Source: Entoloma clypeatum (lineage: Eukaryota; Basidiomycota; Agaricomycetes; Agaricales; Entolomataceae). Taken from it: a stretch of 64,000 nt of DNA. The stretch is from NCBI GenBank assembly GCA_963565915.1, contig OY751487.1, positions 3,038,001-3,102,000 on the forward strand, read 5' to 3'. Numbering within the stretch: the stretch's first letter is position 1; the number at the start of each line of letters is the position of its first letter. This document shows positions 11,784 through 21,789 of this stretch, piece by piece. The translations under genes and the position numbers were made by a program. A model generated the notes under the pieces. The model did no database searches. It saw only the letters and a list, made by a program, of their open reading frames with translations, and was not told where the DNA came from.

Positions 11784-12133
11784 TTTTGAATGAATCTAAA
11801 AAGGGTTCTCAATCAGTGATGTGTTATGAATATGATTCGAGAAAGCAATTTGAATGATTCCTCGTGACATATTCCCTTGAGGAATAGCGGTCATAGGGAA
11901 ACCCTTTATATGTCAGAAACGTATAAGGTGCGATCAACGTTTCCACATGGAGTGTACTATGTCAATCCCCTTAGGGACGAATCATGACAGGTACTTGTCG
12001 TAATGACGTTCCCAGGTTCATATGTGAAGAAGTAAGACTCAGAACCTAGATCTTTCGATCGGTTCTTCGCCAGCCAGGGTAGAGTGGGCAGGTACTCGCT
12101 GTTGCCAGCGTTTCCCAAGTCCCTCTGCTATCC

Positions 12134-12146
12134 GGGGCCCATAACC
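12134..12146 (-). other. Copia-2 primer-binding site
   Basis: On the minus strand GGTTATGGGCCCC directly follows the 5' LTR, the same as in Copia-1. It is complementary to an anticodon arm with CAT anticodon, so an initiator tRNA-Met half is the likely primer. Confidence 0.65.
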
Positions 12147-12456
12147 TGTTGAAGTTCCACCTGGGCGCTAGCCACAGATGTACTGAGCAACATAGCTACA
12201 GTGGAAGTACTCTACGATACCGCTATGGTCACTTACATGGTTTGGAGGGGGTAAGGCTAGTGAGAGCGGTTGAGGCTGGTGAGAGCGATGGAGCTGGTTA
12301 AGAGTCAAGAGACAACTTGTTGGTATTGACAGTTTCCTGGTCTTATATACCGTACTACTGTTTGTACCAACCAAACAAGTATGTAATGAAGATATGTAAA
12401 GGTCACGTGATGTAATCTAATCTAATCTAATCTACGTGATGGGAAAAGTTTCAACA
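12147..12456 (-). repeat. Copia-2 5' LTR
   Basis: 310 bp, matching the LTR at 6672-6981. It contains the predicted promoter. Confidence 0.95.
12343..12351 (-). promoter_or_regulatory. TATA box in Copia-2 5' LTR
   Basis: On the minus strand the LTR reads GGTATATAAGACCAGG, a clear TATATAA box in the position expected to start the element transcript. Confidence 0.65.
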
Positions 12457-14613
12457 AGGGTGACCAATGAGATGCCCGATATGTCAAGCATCAGAGTCTT
12501 CAGATGTCAGGCATATGTGTATATCCCAAAGGAAAAACGTAGAAATTCCCTGGAGTCTAGATCTCGATTGATGATTTATCTCGGATCAAAACCAGGGGTC
12601 AAAGGATACCGTTTCATGAATCCTGAGACTAATACAATTTTCATGGGTGGGAAAGCTATATTTGATGAAAGCAAGTACCCTAGATGCCACATTGACCCTT
12701 TGCCAGAAAACCATCCAGAAATGGAAAACCCAGAACCGGCTGATGAGTTTGAGGACCTCATCCCCGGAAATGATGACAATGACAGTCATTATGAAAAACC
12801 TCACGACCCTGTTCCCACTGGACAGGATCACCCTGAATCAGATGATGACTTGCCGTCTAGCGAGTCCGACGATGAACCACGAGTACCCACTCCGGAACCC
12901 GAACAAGTACCAGATCGACTGATCAGGGAACGATGAGTTCGGAGAATGCCAGGTAGCATCTATGGGGAAGACACCCCTGCTTCTGATCTTGAAAAAATGG
13001 ATCAAAGACGTAGATTAGGCGGTCAAACGGCATGGATGAACGATCTCCTAATGGAGGCAATCTCTATCCAAGTGGGCATCATCGAAATGTCACACAAAGA
13101 TATATACCTTCTTCCAAACAAAGAAGATTGGTATGCGGCAGAACGAAAAGAGCTAGACATGCTCAAAAGCCGCGGGGTGATCATGGAGTTAGTACCCCTA
13201 CCTACAGGAAGGAAAGCTCTAAGGAACAAATGGGTTTACAATGAAAAATCCGACGGGTGTTTGAAAGCGCGCCTTGTCGCAAAAGGTTTCTCACAGGTAG
13301 AAGGGATCGACTTCGATCAGATCTTCTCACTGGTAGTGAGGTACGAGACCGTCCGGTTGATTCTGGCATTGACAGCCCTTGAAGGGTGGTTCATGACATT
13401 CCTGGACGTCTCATCAGCCTTCCTCTATGGAACACTCCGTGAGGTAATTTACATGCGACAGCCTGAGGGCTACATAGTAAAAGGGAAAGAACACTTTGTG
13501 TACCGACTATACAAAGCCCTATACGGACTTAAGCAGGCCGCATTAGCCTGGTGGAGGGAACTCGATTCCTCCATGAAAAAGCTCGGTTTTGTCCGGCTTC
13601 ACTCCGATGCAGGAGTTTTCATTCACACAAGTACCAAAGGGGAAACTGTAATTGCCGTCATTTATGTCGATGACTCTGCTTTTCTTGGAACCGAGAATAC
13701 ATGCTAGAGAAAAAGAAGGCCTTCATGACAACATGGGAATGTAGGGACCTAGGCCATCTAGTGTCTAATGGGGAACCGAAAGAATTTCTCTCAATCCAAA
13801 TAAGACAACGTGGGAAGAAAATCTTTATTGATCAAGTACCTTACCTTGAGAAAATTCTCGCATGAATGGGGATGAGCGAATCCAATGCCACCCACACCCC
13901 ACTCCCAACGGGCTACAAACCCATGAAGTCCGAAGATGAACCCAATGCGGAACTCAGATCCAAGTACCAATCCGTCATCGGATCACTATTGTACTTAATG
14001 ATCGGGACAAGACCCGACATTTGTTTCGCCGTGATCAAAATGTCCCAATTTTCCGCAAACCCTACCAAGCGCCATTTAGAAGTGGCAAGGGATGTTTGCA
14101 GGTATTTGAAGGCAACGAAAGATTATGCGATCATGTATGATGGTGATTCTGGGAAAGGAATCTACGCATTTACAGACTCCGATTGGGCGTCAGACGAAAA
14201 CACCAGAAAATCCACCACTGGTTACTTCATATCGCTGGCGTCTGGAGCAGTAATCGGCGCAAAAAACCATTGCCCTCTCTTCCACAGAAGCAGAGTACAT
14301 GGCGCTATCAGATTGCAGTCGCGCAGTGACATGGCTTAGAAGCATGCTTGCCAAACTTGGAATGCAGATCGGATCAGTTCCGATCTATGGAGACAACAAT
14401 GGCTCCGTCTTTATCGCATCCAATCCTGTAACTGAGAAGCGATCCAAGCACATTGACGTGTGATTCCACTTTGTCAGAGAAAAAGTATCTGAAGGGATTA
14501 TTACGGTCGAATTCATTGAAGGAGTGAATAACCCTGCAGACCTTTTTGCTAAGAATCTGGGGAAAATCCTCTTCAACAAGTTTATCCCGTACTTTGGATT
14601 ACTTAAAAACTAG
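12457..14613 (+). pseudogene. Copia-1 gag-pol, 3' part (broken)
   Basis: Continues the Copia-1 polyprotein after the Copia-2 insertion: the end of integrase with its acidic linker (to 12936), reverse transcriptase (12946-13707, VIYVDDSAF) and RNase H to the TAG at 14611. Compared with Copia-2 there are CGA-to-TGA stops at 12934, 13863 and 14461, a small deletion after YVDDSAFLGTE (frame change near 13690), and another loss around 14255 that removes residues before the RNase H motif. The gene is dead, though its sequence remains close to that of the intact copy. Confidence 0.92.
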
Positions 14614-14682
14614 ACGAAGAAAGAGTACCTATATGGGAAAAAGTAAAGATGTATTTAGAAGTATGTACTAAATATGGGGGGG

Positions 14683-14998
14683 TGTTGAAACTTTTCCATC
14701 ACGTAGATTAGATTAGATTAGATTAGATTACATCACGTGACCATTTACACATCTTTGATTACATACTTATTTGGTTGGTACAAACAGTAGTACAGTATAT
14801 AAGACCAGGAAACTGTCAATATCAATAAGTTGTCTCTTGACTCTTAACCAGCTCCATCGCTCTTACCAGCCTCAACCGCTCTCACCAGCCTCACCCTTTC
14901 CAATCCAAGTAAGTGACTAGAACGGTTAAGTAGAGTACTTCCACTGTAGCTATGTTGCTCAGTACATCTGCGGCTAGCGCCCAGGTGGAACTTCAACA
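14683..14998 (+). repeat. Copia-1 3' LTR
   Basis: 316 bp, TGTTGAAAC...CTTCAACA, preceded by the purine run ATATGGGGGGG. Followed by CAAGG (14999-15003), the partner of CAAGA at 3415-3419. Confidence 0.93.
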
Positions 14999-14999
14999 C

Positions 15000-15235
15000 A
15001 AGGCTGTTGGGCACGAGAGGGGGCTGTTGGGCACAGGAGGGGCTGTTGGGCGCGAGTGGAGGCCGTTGGGCATGGGTGGAGGCTGTTGGGGGCAAAGGGA
15101 CGCCGTTGGGTGTGAAAGGATGTTGTTGGGTGTGAAAGGACACCATTAGGTGCTAGAGGGGGCCATTGGGCATGAGTTGAGGCTGTTGGGTGCCAGAAAG
15201 GGCCGTTGGGCAAGAGTGGGCATGAAAGTCAGATG
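15000..15235 (+). repeat. GTTGGGC minisatellite (continuation)
   Basis: Continues the array broken by Copia-1 at 3419: about ten imperfect units with GTTGGGC(A/G). The short ORFs read through it are products of the repeat and not genes. Confidence 0.75.
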
Positions 15236-15569
15236 GCAAACTGGACAAAGGGTTTGTTTGGCCCAGAAAGCAGCCAAAGCAAATAAGGGCAAATAGCCTG
15301 CCCTCGTTTGGATGCGCATCAGGCACGCATCAAATGTGTCAACTAAATATAAACATACTTAAAAAAACATTGCACATCTGCCTACATGTCTTACACAGGG
15401 GCAGCAAAAGCTTATGCACTATATCAATTAAGTATTAGAGCATTATATGTCACTTACTATGTATCTATTTTGTGAAATTTCACCATGGATCTTATGATAT
15501 ACCGATGCAGAGCTCTGCACCAAGTAATAGTAAACAAGAATACATCGCGCAGGTGCGCGCGGCACCTTC
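15236..15569. other. hAT-1 interior, no gene
   Basis: AT-rich sequence with no coding frame or RNA gene that I can recognise. Confidence 0.5.
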
Positions 15570-16030
15570 CTCATGGTCTAATAAGGGTTTGAAGTCATAA
15601 AACTCATGAATACATATGTATTGACCTTCTGAAACACCTTGAATGATTTTAAGATGTCTAGATAAGATAGAAATAATCAAATGTGCAGATTTCAGTAAAA
15701 GTGTTATATCTCCATGATTAATCCACCAAATTTGAAAAACAAATGTGCTGTGAGATCCCCTGAATGGGGAGAATCCAAAGCTGAAGTAAAGTTTTCTGGT
15801 CAAATTTTCGACCTATTTTGCTTATATTCACCTTATTAAGTCCTTGAATTTTATTTGCATGGTCTGAATAGGTTTACATACAATGTTGCAATAGTATATA
15901 TTTACTACATGTAGTTTAAAGGGGTTGTGGAAAGGAGAAAGTGAGGAAATGATGTTTTTTGTGTTTGAGGTAACTCATGATGCACTGTTTATCACAATTT
16001 ACAGTGTGATTTGATACATCAATTTGCTGC
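15570..16030. repeat. Dispersed repeat inside hAT-1
   Basis: The stretch from CATGGTCTAATAAGG to CATCAATTTGCT recurs at 35476-35685 (same orientation) and, inverted, at 35886-36343, with only scattered differences, several of them G-to-A. It has no coding signature. It may be part of the hAT-1 family body or an independent element. Confidence 0.8.
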
Positions 16031-16289
16031 CCAGACTCTCTACCATACATGGCTCATGTATCGAACTGTATATATACTTCTTATAGGTTTATAAACATCC
16101 CTAAATCAGTTAATAAGTATATTTGAGGCCTGTGATGCCACGGTTTGGGCATTGAGGCTGTGAGTTTCAACGACACACTCACTCGGCATTGACTGCCGAG
16201 CACCTCAGCAATCGCCGAAAGTCGAACCATAAGTTGACAGCCAGCGAAACATTCCCACTGTTCTTTTTATTCCCCACCTCCACTCCATA
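16031..16289. other. hAT-1 interior, no gene
   Basis: Non-coding sequence between the dispersed repeat and the right-hand minisatellite; nothing recognised. Confidence 0.5.
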
Positions 16290-16760
16290 TGGCCACCACC
16301 TCCGCCCAATGCCCACCACTTGTGGTAAACGGCCCGCTATTGCCCCCTCTAGTGCCCAACAGTCTACTTTCACGGACAACAGCCTCCGTTCATGCCCAAC
16401 GGCCCCCTATCGCGCCCCATGGCCTCGACTCACCCGCAATGCCGCTCCACACACCCAACAGTGTTGACTTGCACCTAACGGCCCCTCCTGTGCCCAACGG
16501 CCCCCTCTCATGCCCAACAGCGTTGACTCGCGCCCAATGGCCCCTTCTGTGCCCAAGGGCCCCCTCTTGTGCCCAACAGCCTCCACTCATGCCCAATGGC
16601 ATCCACCCATGCCCAATGCCCCCTATCATGCCAAACAGCCTCCACTCATGCCCAAAGCCGCTGAATCATGCCCAAAGCCGCTGAATCATGCCCAAAGTTG
16701 CCAAATCATGGCCAACAGCGCCGACTCATGCCCAACGTGTTGAACAGTCTCTGTTCATGC
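16290..16760 (-). repeat. GCCCAAC minisatellite (right, inverted)
   Basis: About 20 imperfect units containing GCCCAA(C/T)(A/G)GC, the reverse complement of the left-hand GTTGGGC arrays. The two ends of hAT-1 could therefore pair over several hundred bases. Confidence 0.78.
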
Positions 16761-16978
16761 CCAAAAGCTACCACTCCCATACATGTATATATTTAGCCAC
16801 CATGTATAATTAATCAACCCACCAAACCGGTTGTGACCAGTTGTGACCAGTTCGGTCCACCGTCCATGGGTCTGATGGTCCGGTCCTGTGTGGTCCGGTC
16901 CGGTTTTTTGCCCTTTTGTCATATATGAAGACCGGTCTCGGTCTTGGTCTATGCCCCTCGGAGGCAAAAAACTGAACT

Positions 16979-16999
16979 GAACTGAACCCTCAAACACTA
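16979..16999 (-). repeat. hAT-1 terminal inverted repeat, right
   Basis: Reads ACTGAACCCTCAAACACTA at its end, complement of the left terminus with small differences. Followed by AAAGTGAT (17000-17007). Confidence 0.92.
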
Positions 17000-18102
17000 A
17001 AAGTGATACTGCCCAATACCCAATCAATCATAGGATTGTGGCAGGTGAGCCAGTTGTATCCAAGAACCATGGAAGACGCGGAGTCGAGCGGAGTAACATA
17101 AAAATCCTGTTCAAATATTTCACCTGAAGGAAAACATATAGGTATTGTTACAACTTGAGTGATAAATGTGTTAGAAGAACCATCGAAAAGCTTTAGTTCT
17201 AAAGGCGGAACAGCAGAGGTTGGAAGATCATAAGCGGAGGAAAAGTTATTGTCAATAAAACAATGGGTTGAGCCAGAATCAATAAGTGCTGGGACAGAAT
17301 CTGAAGAGAAAAAAGAAGATGAGATATTTATACATAGAGTGTTTGGATTGGAGAGAGTGGTCGTGTTAAGTTGGATGGGAGTGGAGGCACAGAGAGAGTC
17401 AATGCAGTCCTCAGACCATGCTTCATGAGGACCACTGTCTATTTTTTTGAGTTGATCTCCTTACCTTTATTCTTGGCTTGAGTGCCGACTTGGGTGGCCT
17501 TTCCTTTAGCCTTGGAAGTGGAGGACTCGGAGATGGACTTGGGACAGTCCTTGACAGCATGTCCGATGCTACCACAGAATAAGCAAAGGTTGTTATCAAA
17601 ACGACATTTGCGTTCTTGATATGTCAGTTTGCCATCTTTGCCTAATTTACTAGAGAGGTCCGGTTTCAGAGCGGAAGTGGTAGCAGGAGCGGATGGTTTG
17701 GATGATGTTTGTGCGGTGGATTGGTTCGGAGTGGATGGCTTGTTGTCGGACTTGGGAGTGGGTTTATTGGTTCTGGATTTCTCTCATTGACGTTCCCAGT
17801 AGCGAGTGTCAATAGTTTGAGCCGCAGATTGTAAGTCTGGCAAGGACTTGATCTTGGGTTGTTGGGAGAGGATGTCCTTGATCTGATCCGGAAGTCCAAC
17901 ATAATAGTGGTGTCGGAGGGAGTTTTCATCCCAGTCAGTCTTGGTAGCAAGATGTTGAGATTCAATGTTGTACTTCAAAATCTTTTGATTTTCCTTCCTA
18001 CGCAGGTTGTCCAATTGTTCTTTGGCTTTGCCCTGAGGGTCAATAGTACCAAACTTGGAGTGGAGAAGTCGGACAAAGTCAGGGAAAGAACCCTGCCAAT
18101 TG
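17000..18102 (-). pseudogene. Ty3-1 gag (middle), zinc knuckle and protease
   Basis: Read right to left this holds the Gag retrotransposon domain (17784-18100), a CCHC knuckle (CLFCGSIGHAVKDC near 17550-17592) that would bind RNA, and an aspartic protease whose active-site motif [12 protein letters not shown] lies near 17250-17285. It ends in the conserved HNPMIDW segment at 17010-17045. Stops near 17440 and frame changes near 17790 break it. Its right edge continues into the gag start at 20771 across hAT-2, and its left edge continues into pol at 3029 across hAT-1. Confidence 0.88.
18095..18102. repeat. Target-site duplication of hAT-2, left copy
   Basis: GCCAATTG; the right copy at 20771-20778 is GCCATTTG, 7 of 8 matching. 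Confidence 0.85.
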
Positions 18103-18123
18103 TAGTGTTTGAAGGTTCAGTCC
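18103..18123 (+). repeat. hAT-2 terminal inverted repeat, left
   Basis: TAGTGTTTGAAGGTTCAGTC; differs from the hAT-1 left end at one of the first 20 bases. Confidence 0.9.
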
Positions 18124-18359
18124 GGTCCGGTTTTTCAACCCAAAAAGGGTGAGACCAGAACCGGGACCGGTCTTCTGGCACCTTCACTTGTCCAAAAACT
18201 GGACCGAACCACATGGGGCCAGTCCATCTCTCACTGCCAGTTGAGACCGAACCGGTCTCAACCGGTTCTTGTAGCAGTAAAGGTATGGATTCGGTATGTA
18301 AGGCTATGAAAGGGTAGTGTAAACGAGCTAGAACGATGTTAGAAATGGCAGACAATGAC

Positions 18360-18790
18360 AACGTCCTCCAAATGGAAGGCGACGACAGTGAGGGTTCTTC
18401 AACAGAAACTGTGGATGGTGAGGTAGGGTCCTCCCCTCAGAAACAGCCAGCGGTGAGCTCAGGTCCCCCAACCAAAACAAAGGACAATGGGTCCTCCAAC
18501 AGAAACGGTGGATGGCGAGGCAGGGTTCCCCCCTTCAGAAACAGCAGGCAGCAAGAATTCCTCAACTAGGATCCTCCCCTCAGAAACAGCCGGCGGCGAG
18601 CTCGGGTCCCCCAACCAAAACAAAAGACAACGGGTCCTCCAACAGAAACGGCGAATGGCGAGGTAGGATCCCTTCCCTGAGAAACGGCAGACAGCGAGGG
18701 TCAGCGGAGTTTCCCAACCGAAACACAGCGAGGGGGTTCTCCAGCAGAAACGGCAGAGGGCTCCCCCCTCGCAAGCAAGGGTGGAGTTCC
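18360..18790 (+). repeat. Tandem array 1 in hAT-2
   Basis: Imperfect repeats of the type CAACAGAAACGG...GGCGAGG...CCCCTCAGAAACAGC. The open frames on both strands here translate the repeat and show no domain. Confidence 0.7.
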
Positions 18791-19964
18791 TCAACCGAAA
18801 AGGAAGGGCAACCAGAGGTGTGGTCTGGAAAGGGTTCTGCTAGTTGACTGTGCAGGAGAGGGGGGTACTAGACATAACAGGTGGCAGCATACAAACAAAA
18901 GGAAGGGAGGGAGCGGCCACCACCATGTGAGTGGTCACTGTGAAGGGCATTGTGAGTCAGCAATCCAGGAAGTGGATTGTGTACTTACCTGGTGGCGGCG
19001 CTCGTGTTGAGGTGTTGGGACGGTATTGGGGGGGAATGAAAGAGAGATGGGCAGAGGGTTTGACGATCCAGAAACCCCACACAGAAGTTGCCGAGGCATG
19101 CATCAATGATGCATCAAAGGTCACGCTCACTGTTGTGCATGCTCTCGAGGACCTACCTGAGTGCAGGCTGGCATGGAGATGGCCAGAAACCATAGATAGA
19201 CAGTAGATTTCATGTATTTCTTATTATTTCCCCCAGAAAATATATATTTCTTGAGACATTATCCATAAGCATGTAACACAACTGTGAATTCAGTCTGAAT
19301 GCACAGATCTTGTGTATCAATATGCCTTCAAACCATGTATTTCTCAGTTTCCCCTTTCCACAACTCTTCAAACACTTTACTGACTGTTGAATACTGTGTA
19401 TATGGTGTCTATAGACATAGCTGAGACCTTGTAATTGAATATCACACCTGTGTAGGCTCATAATAAGATGAAAAAATTACAGATAATTTTTATTTCAGAT
19501 TTGGAATCAGTGAATTGAGAGGATAACAAAGCACCCAGTGTTCTTCAATTTTTGTGCTCTGGTCATAGAGATATTGTGACTTTACTGGTTTATTTCAATG
19601 CTACTGGATCTCATGCTTAAGAATCTATGAGCTACCTATAATTTATGTCAGATCAATTCTTATATTACTCTAAATTGTATAAATCATAAACCGCCAGCGA
19701 GAATCGAGGGGTGCTGAGGAACATGTCGTCCCCCAACTTTTCAGTGGGGGGTGGGCGGGTTATTTGCCCTTATTTGTTTTGGGTACTTTTTGTGTGTGAA
19801 ACCATTTGCCCACATTGTTGCTCTCTCACTTCACCCCACCGCAACCAACCCGGCCTCACCGCTGACTGCAATGGCAGCAGCAGCCTTCAGTAAGTCCCCA
19901 CCCCTCCTCATTGTTCCTCACTCACCACCAGTCTAGGTGCTGCCGCTGCCGAGTGCCCACAACC
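18791..19964. other. hAT-2 interior, no gene
   Basis: About 1.2 kb with no convincing frame. The short ORFs (for example 18931-19206) have no recognisable domain. Confidence 0.5.
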
Positions 19965-20500
19965 CGGCCGCGGCCCTTTTTTGCAGTGAAGACAACTCCC
20001 CCTCCACTGCCCTTTTTTGTGGGGAAGGCGATGCCTCCCTGTCGCCCTTTTTTGTGGAGAAGACCACGGCCCCCCACAGCCCTTTTTTCATTGGCAACGA
20101 CACCTTCTCTATGGCCCTTCTTTCGCAAGGAAGACGATATGCCACTCCACTGGCCTTTTTTGCAACAACAACGACACCCCCCACTGACCTTTTTTGTGAG
20201 GAAGACAATGTCCCCCCACTTTCCTTTTTTGTGAACACTGGCCTTTTTTCACAGCAACGACACCTTCCCCGCTGCCGTTTTTTGTGAGGAAGACGACAGC
20301 CCACAGCCCTTTTTTTTGATGGGGACGACACGTCCCCCATTGCCCTTTTTTTTTGATGGGGACGACGCGTTCCCCACCGCCCTTTCTCATGAGGACAACA
20401 ACAGGCCTTCACCCCCTTTTTTTCGACGACGACGCCTTCTCCACCACCTTTTTTTGACGGGGACGACACCTTCCCCGCCACCCTTTCCCATCTTTTTGTT
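19965..20500 (+). repeat. Tandem array 2 in hAT-2 (CCCTTTTTT units)
   Basis: About 15 imperfect units of 30-45 bp, each with a (C)CCTTTTTT run followed by a GA(A/C)GACGA(C/T) block. The several ORFs of 60-180 codons here come from the periodic sequence. Confidence 0.78.
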
Positions 20501-20749
20501 ATTGAAGACCTCTCCTCCCCTCGTTTTTACTACCCCAGACATGTTTATTACAGCCTATGTAGTCACATGTATTAGGTATCCAAAAGACCAGTTCAGACCA
20601 GTTTAAACCGGTCTTTCACTGGTCTCAAAAAAAACAAAATTTCAGTGAACCAAAGACTGGGTGCACCCCAAAATAGAAGAGACCAAGACCGCGGTCCGGT
20701 CTTTTTTGGTCCACTTTTCAGTTTGGTCTGGTCCGGTTTTGGTCCACAA

Positions 20750-20770
20750 AGACTGAACCTTGAAACACTA
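20750..20770 (-). repeat. hAT-2 terminal inverted repeat, right
   Basis: GACTGAACCTTGAAACACTA, complementary to the left end with one difference. Confidence 0.9.
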
Positions 20771-21429
20771 GCCATTTGGATTCATTATCATCAAGAATGA
20801 AGGGTTCAAAAAATTTGAGTGCTGTGCCTCGGAAGTAGGACATGGCAAAGTTGACTTTGGAATGTTCTGAGTCAAAGTTGTTGTCAGAGAAGTAAAGTTT
20901 GCATTGTAAAATAAATGCAGAGAGTTTGCATGGATGGGATCTGTCGAAGGTATCTGGTTCGTTGGCATACAACTTTTTCTTCTTTGTGTCACAACATTTC
21001 AACTCTTTGGTCATAAGCAAAATGGCTTCAGCTAGATTGGGTTCCTGATCTGGATTGGAATCAGAGTCATTCAAATCTCCATGTAAACTAGCGTCGGAGG
21101 GAGGAGATCCTCCTGGAGGTCTGCCAAATAAGCCAGAATTTGGAGGTACGGAGGGTTCTGTTGGTGGGTTTGGAGGATTGGGGGGAAGCGGTGGAAGCTG
21201 ATCAGAAGAAGGCAGAGCAACAGATGGTCCGGGGGTAGGAGCAGATGATGATGCTGTGGCTCCTTGAGGGGTAATGGTTACATTGCATGTTCCTCGAAGG
21301 AAAGCAGAGCGTGGACCCGTGGTGTGGATGAGCTGCTGCACAAGCAGTCCTAGTGGTTTGAACTGTATTACAGGTTTGAGACATGTGGGTAGAGTTTGTT
21401 GGGTAGATCAAAGAATGGTGGTAGTTCAA
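20771..21429 (-). pseudogene. Ty3-1 gag, N-terminal part
   Basis: A proline-rich N-terminal region (about 21100-21340) followed by an acidic linker and the start of the Gag capsid-like domain (YANEPDTFDRSHP; LYFSDNNFDSEHSKVNFA; GTALKFFEPFIL). This pattern is typical of fungal Ty3/gypsy Gag proteins, which assemble the particle. The frame ends at the hAT-2 border at 20771. The 5' end is lost at the Copia-3 insertion at 21480, and frame changes near 21340 make the true start unclear. Confidence 0.82.
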
Positions 21430-21479
21430 ATAAATATACTGTCACATAGTGTTTTTCTCAACATTGGAAAACATCGGAT

Positions 21480-21769
21480 TGTTGGAACAGCATACGATCA
21501 CATCAACGCTGGAGGTGATCACAGCAGATGCATTGTCTTGCAGTCCTAGTGTACTCTACACTACGCGCTACGGATCGTGTATCTATGATAGAGAGAGATC
21601 CTACTACTAACCTTGAGAGGTGTTTGCAGGTGGGGGTTACTCAGTAAGAGCGTTATATTGCACAGAGAATAAGAACAGTCTTATATACTTGTCTACTTAT
21701 TTGTACACTATTTGTACATAATGGGGTTGAGCACATGGCGCATCTAAAGGAAGCGGAACTCATTCAACA
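21480..21769 (-). repeat. Copia-3 3' LTR
   Basis: 290 bp. On the element strand it begins TGTTGAATGAG and ends TTCCAACA (5-bp inverted ends TGTTG/CAACA), with a TATATAAGAC box near 21691-21700. Confidence 0.85.
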
Positions 21770-21780
21770 CTCCCCCTCGA
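21770..21780 (-). other. Copia-3 polypurine tract
   Basis: TCGAGGGGGAG on the minus strand immediately before the LTR. Confidence 0.75.
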
Positions 21781-21789
21781 TGTGTATAC

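Larger units (their letters stand above)
6672..12456 (-). mobile_element. Copia-2: intact, probably recent Ty1/copia element
   Basis: A complete 5785-bp element on the minus strand with 310-bp LTRs, an exact 5-bp duplication, a primer site, a polypurine tract and one uninterrupted gag-pol gene. The two LTRs have equal length and read the same wherever I compared them, including a 68-codon stretch translated from both. It lies inside a decayed relative, so it is clearly younger than Copia-1. It is the only element in the window that looks capable of moving. Confidence 0.95.
3420..14998 (+). mobile_element. Copia-1: Ty1/copia element nested in hAT-1
   Basis: Bounded by 315-316 bp LTRs that start TGTTGAAAC and end CTTCAACA. 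The flanking 5-mers are CAAGA on the left and CAAGG on the right, a target duplication with one difference. It contains a primer site, a decayed gag-pol gene and a G-run polypurine tract (14671-14682). Copia-2, a close relative, is inserted in opposite orientation at 6672-12456. Stops and frameshifts show that Copia-1 itself is dead. Confidence 0.93.
3030..16999. mobile_element. hAT-1: non-autonomous hAT element hosting two Copia elements
   Basis: The termini are TAGTGTTTCAAGGTTCAGT on the left and its near complement ACTGAACCCTCAAACACTA on the right, bordered by the 8-bp duplication AAAGTGAT. Without the nested Copia-1 it is about 2.4 kb and shows no transposase gene, so it must be moved by a transposase supplied elsewhere. 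Both ends carry clusters of GGTCCGGT/ACCGGACC-like motifs (3050-3170 and 16820-16970), then GTTGGGC-type minisatellites in opposite orientations, giving a foldback shape. It inserted into the Ty3-1 pol gene just after the protease. Confidence 0.9.
18103..20770. mobile_element. hAT-2: non-autonomous hAT element in Ty3-1 gag
   Basis: A 2668-bp element with termini TAGTGTTTGAAGGTTCAGTC and GACTGAACCTTGAAACACTA, flanked by an 8-bp duplication with one mismatch. The ends are rich in GGTCCGGT-like motifs as in hAT-1, so both probably depend on one transposase type. There is no transposase gene. The interior consists mainly of two low-complexity arrays separated by non-coding DNA. It splits the Ty3-1 gag frame after ...NESKW, and the frame resumes on the left side. 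Confidence 0.9.
376..21479 (-). mobile_element. Ty3-1: old Ty3/gypsy chromovirus, discontinuous
   Basis: This is one minus-strand Ty3/gypsy element in three pieces: gag start at 20771-21429, gag/zinc knuckle/protease at 17000-18102, and pol with chromodomain at 376-3029. The pieces rejoin in frame once the two hAT insertions and one copy of each 8-bp duplication are removed. The protease end (motif HNPMIDW then GSITF) continues directly into the reading frame at 3029. The 5' side is cut at 21480 by Copia-3. No LTR was recognised. Many stops and frameshifts make it a relic, and it is the oldest layer of this nest. Confidence 0.88.

Noticed and set aside
18336..18847. Open frames rich in Ser/Asn/Lys around the first hAT-2 array
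   Set aside because: Translation of a tandem repeat, open on both strands.
19711..20606. A cluster of overlapping ORFs up to 182 codons on both strands
   Set aside because: They come from the periodic CCCTTTTTT array of hAT-2; frames on both strands stay open because the repeat has few stops, and no domain is visible.
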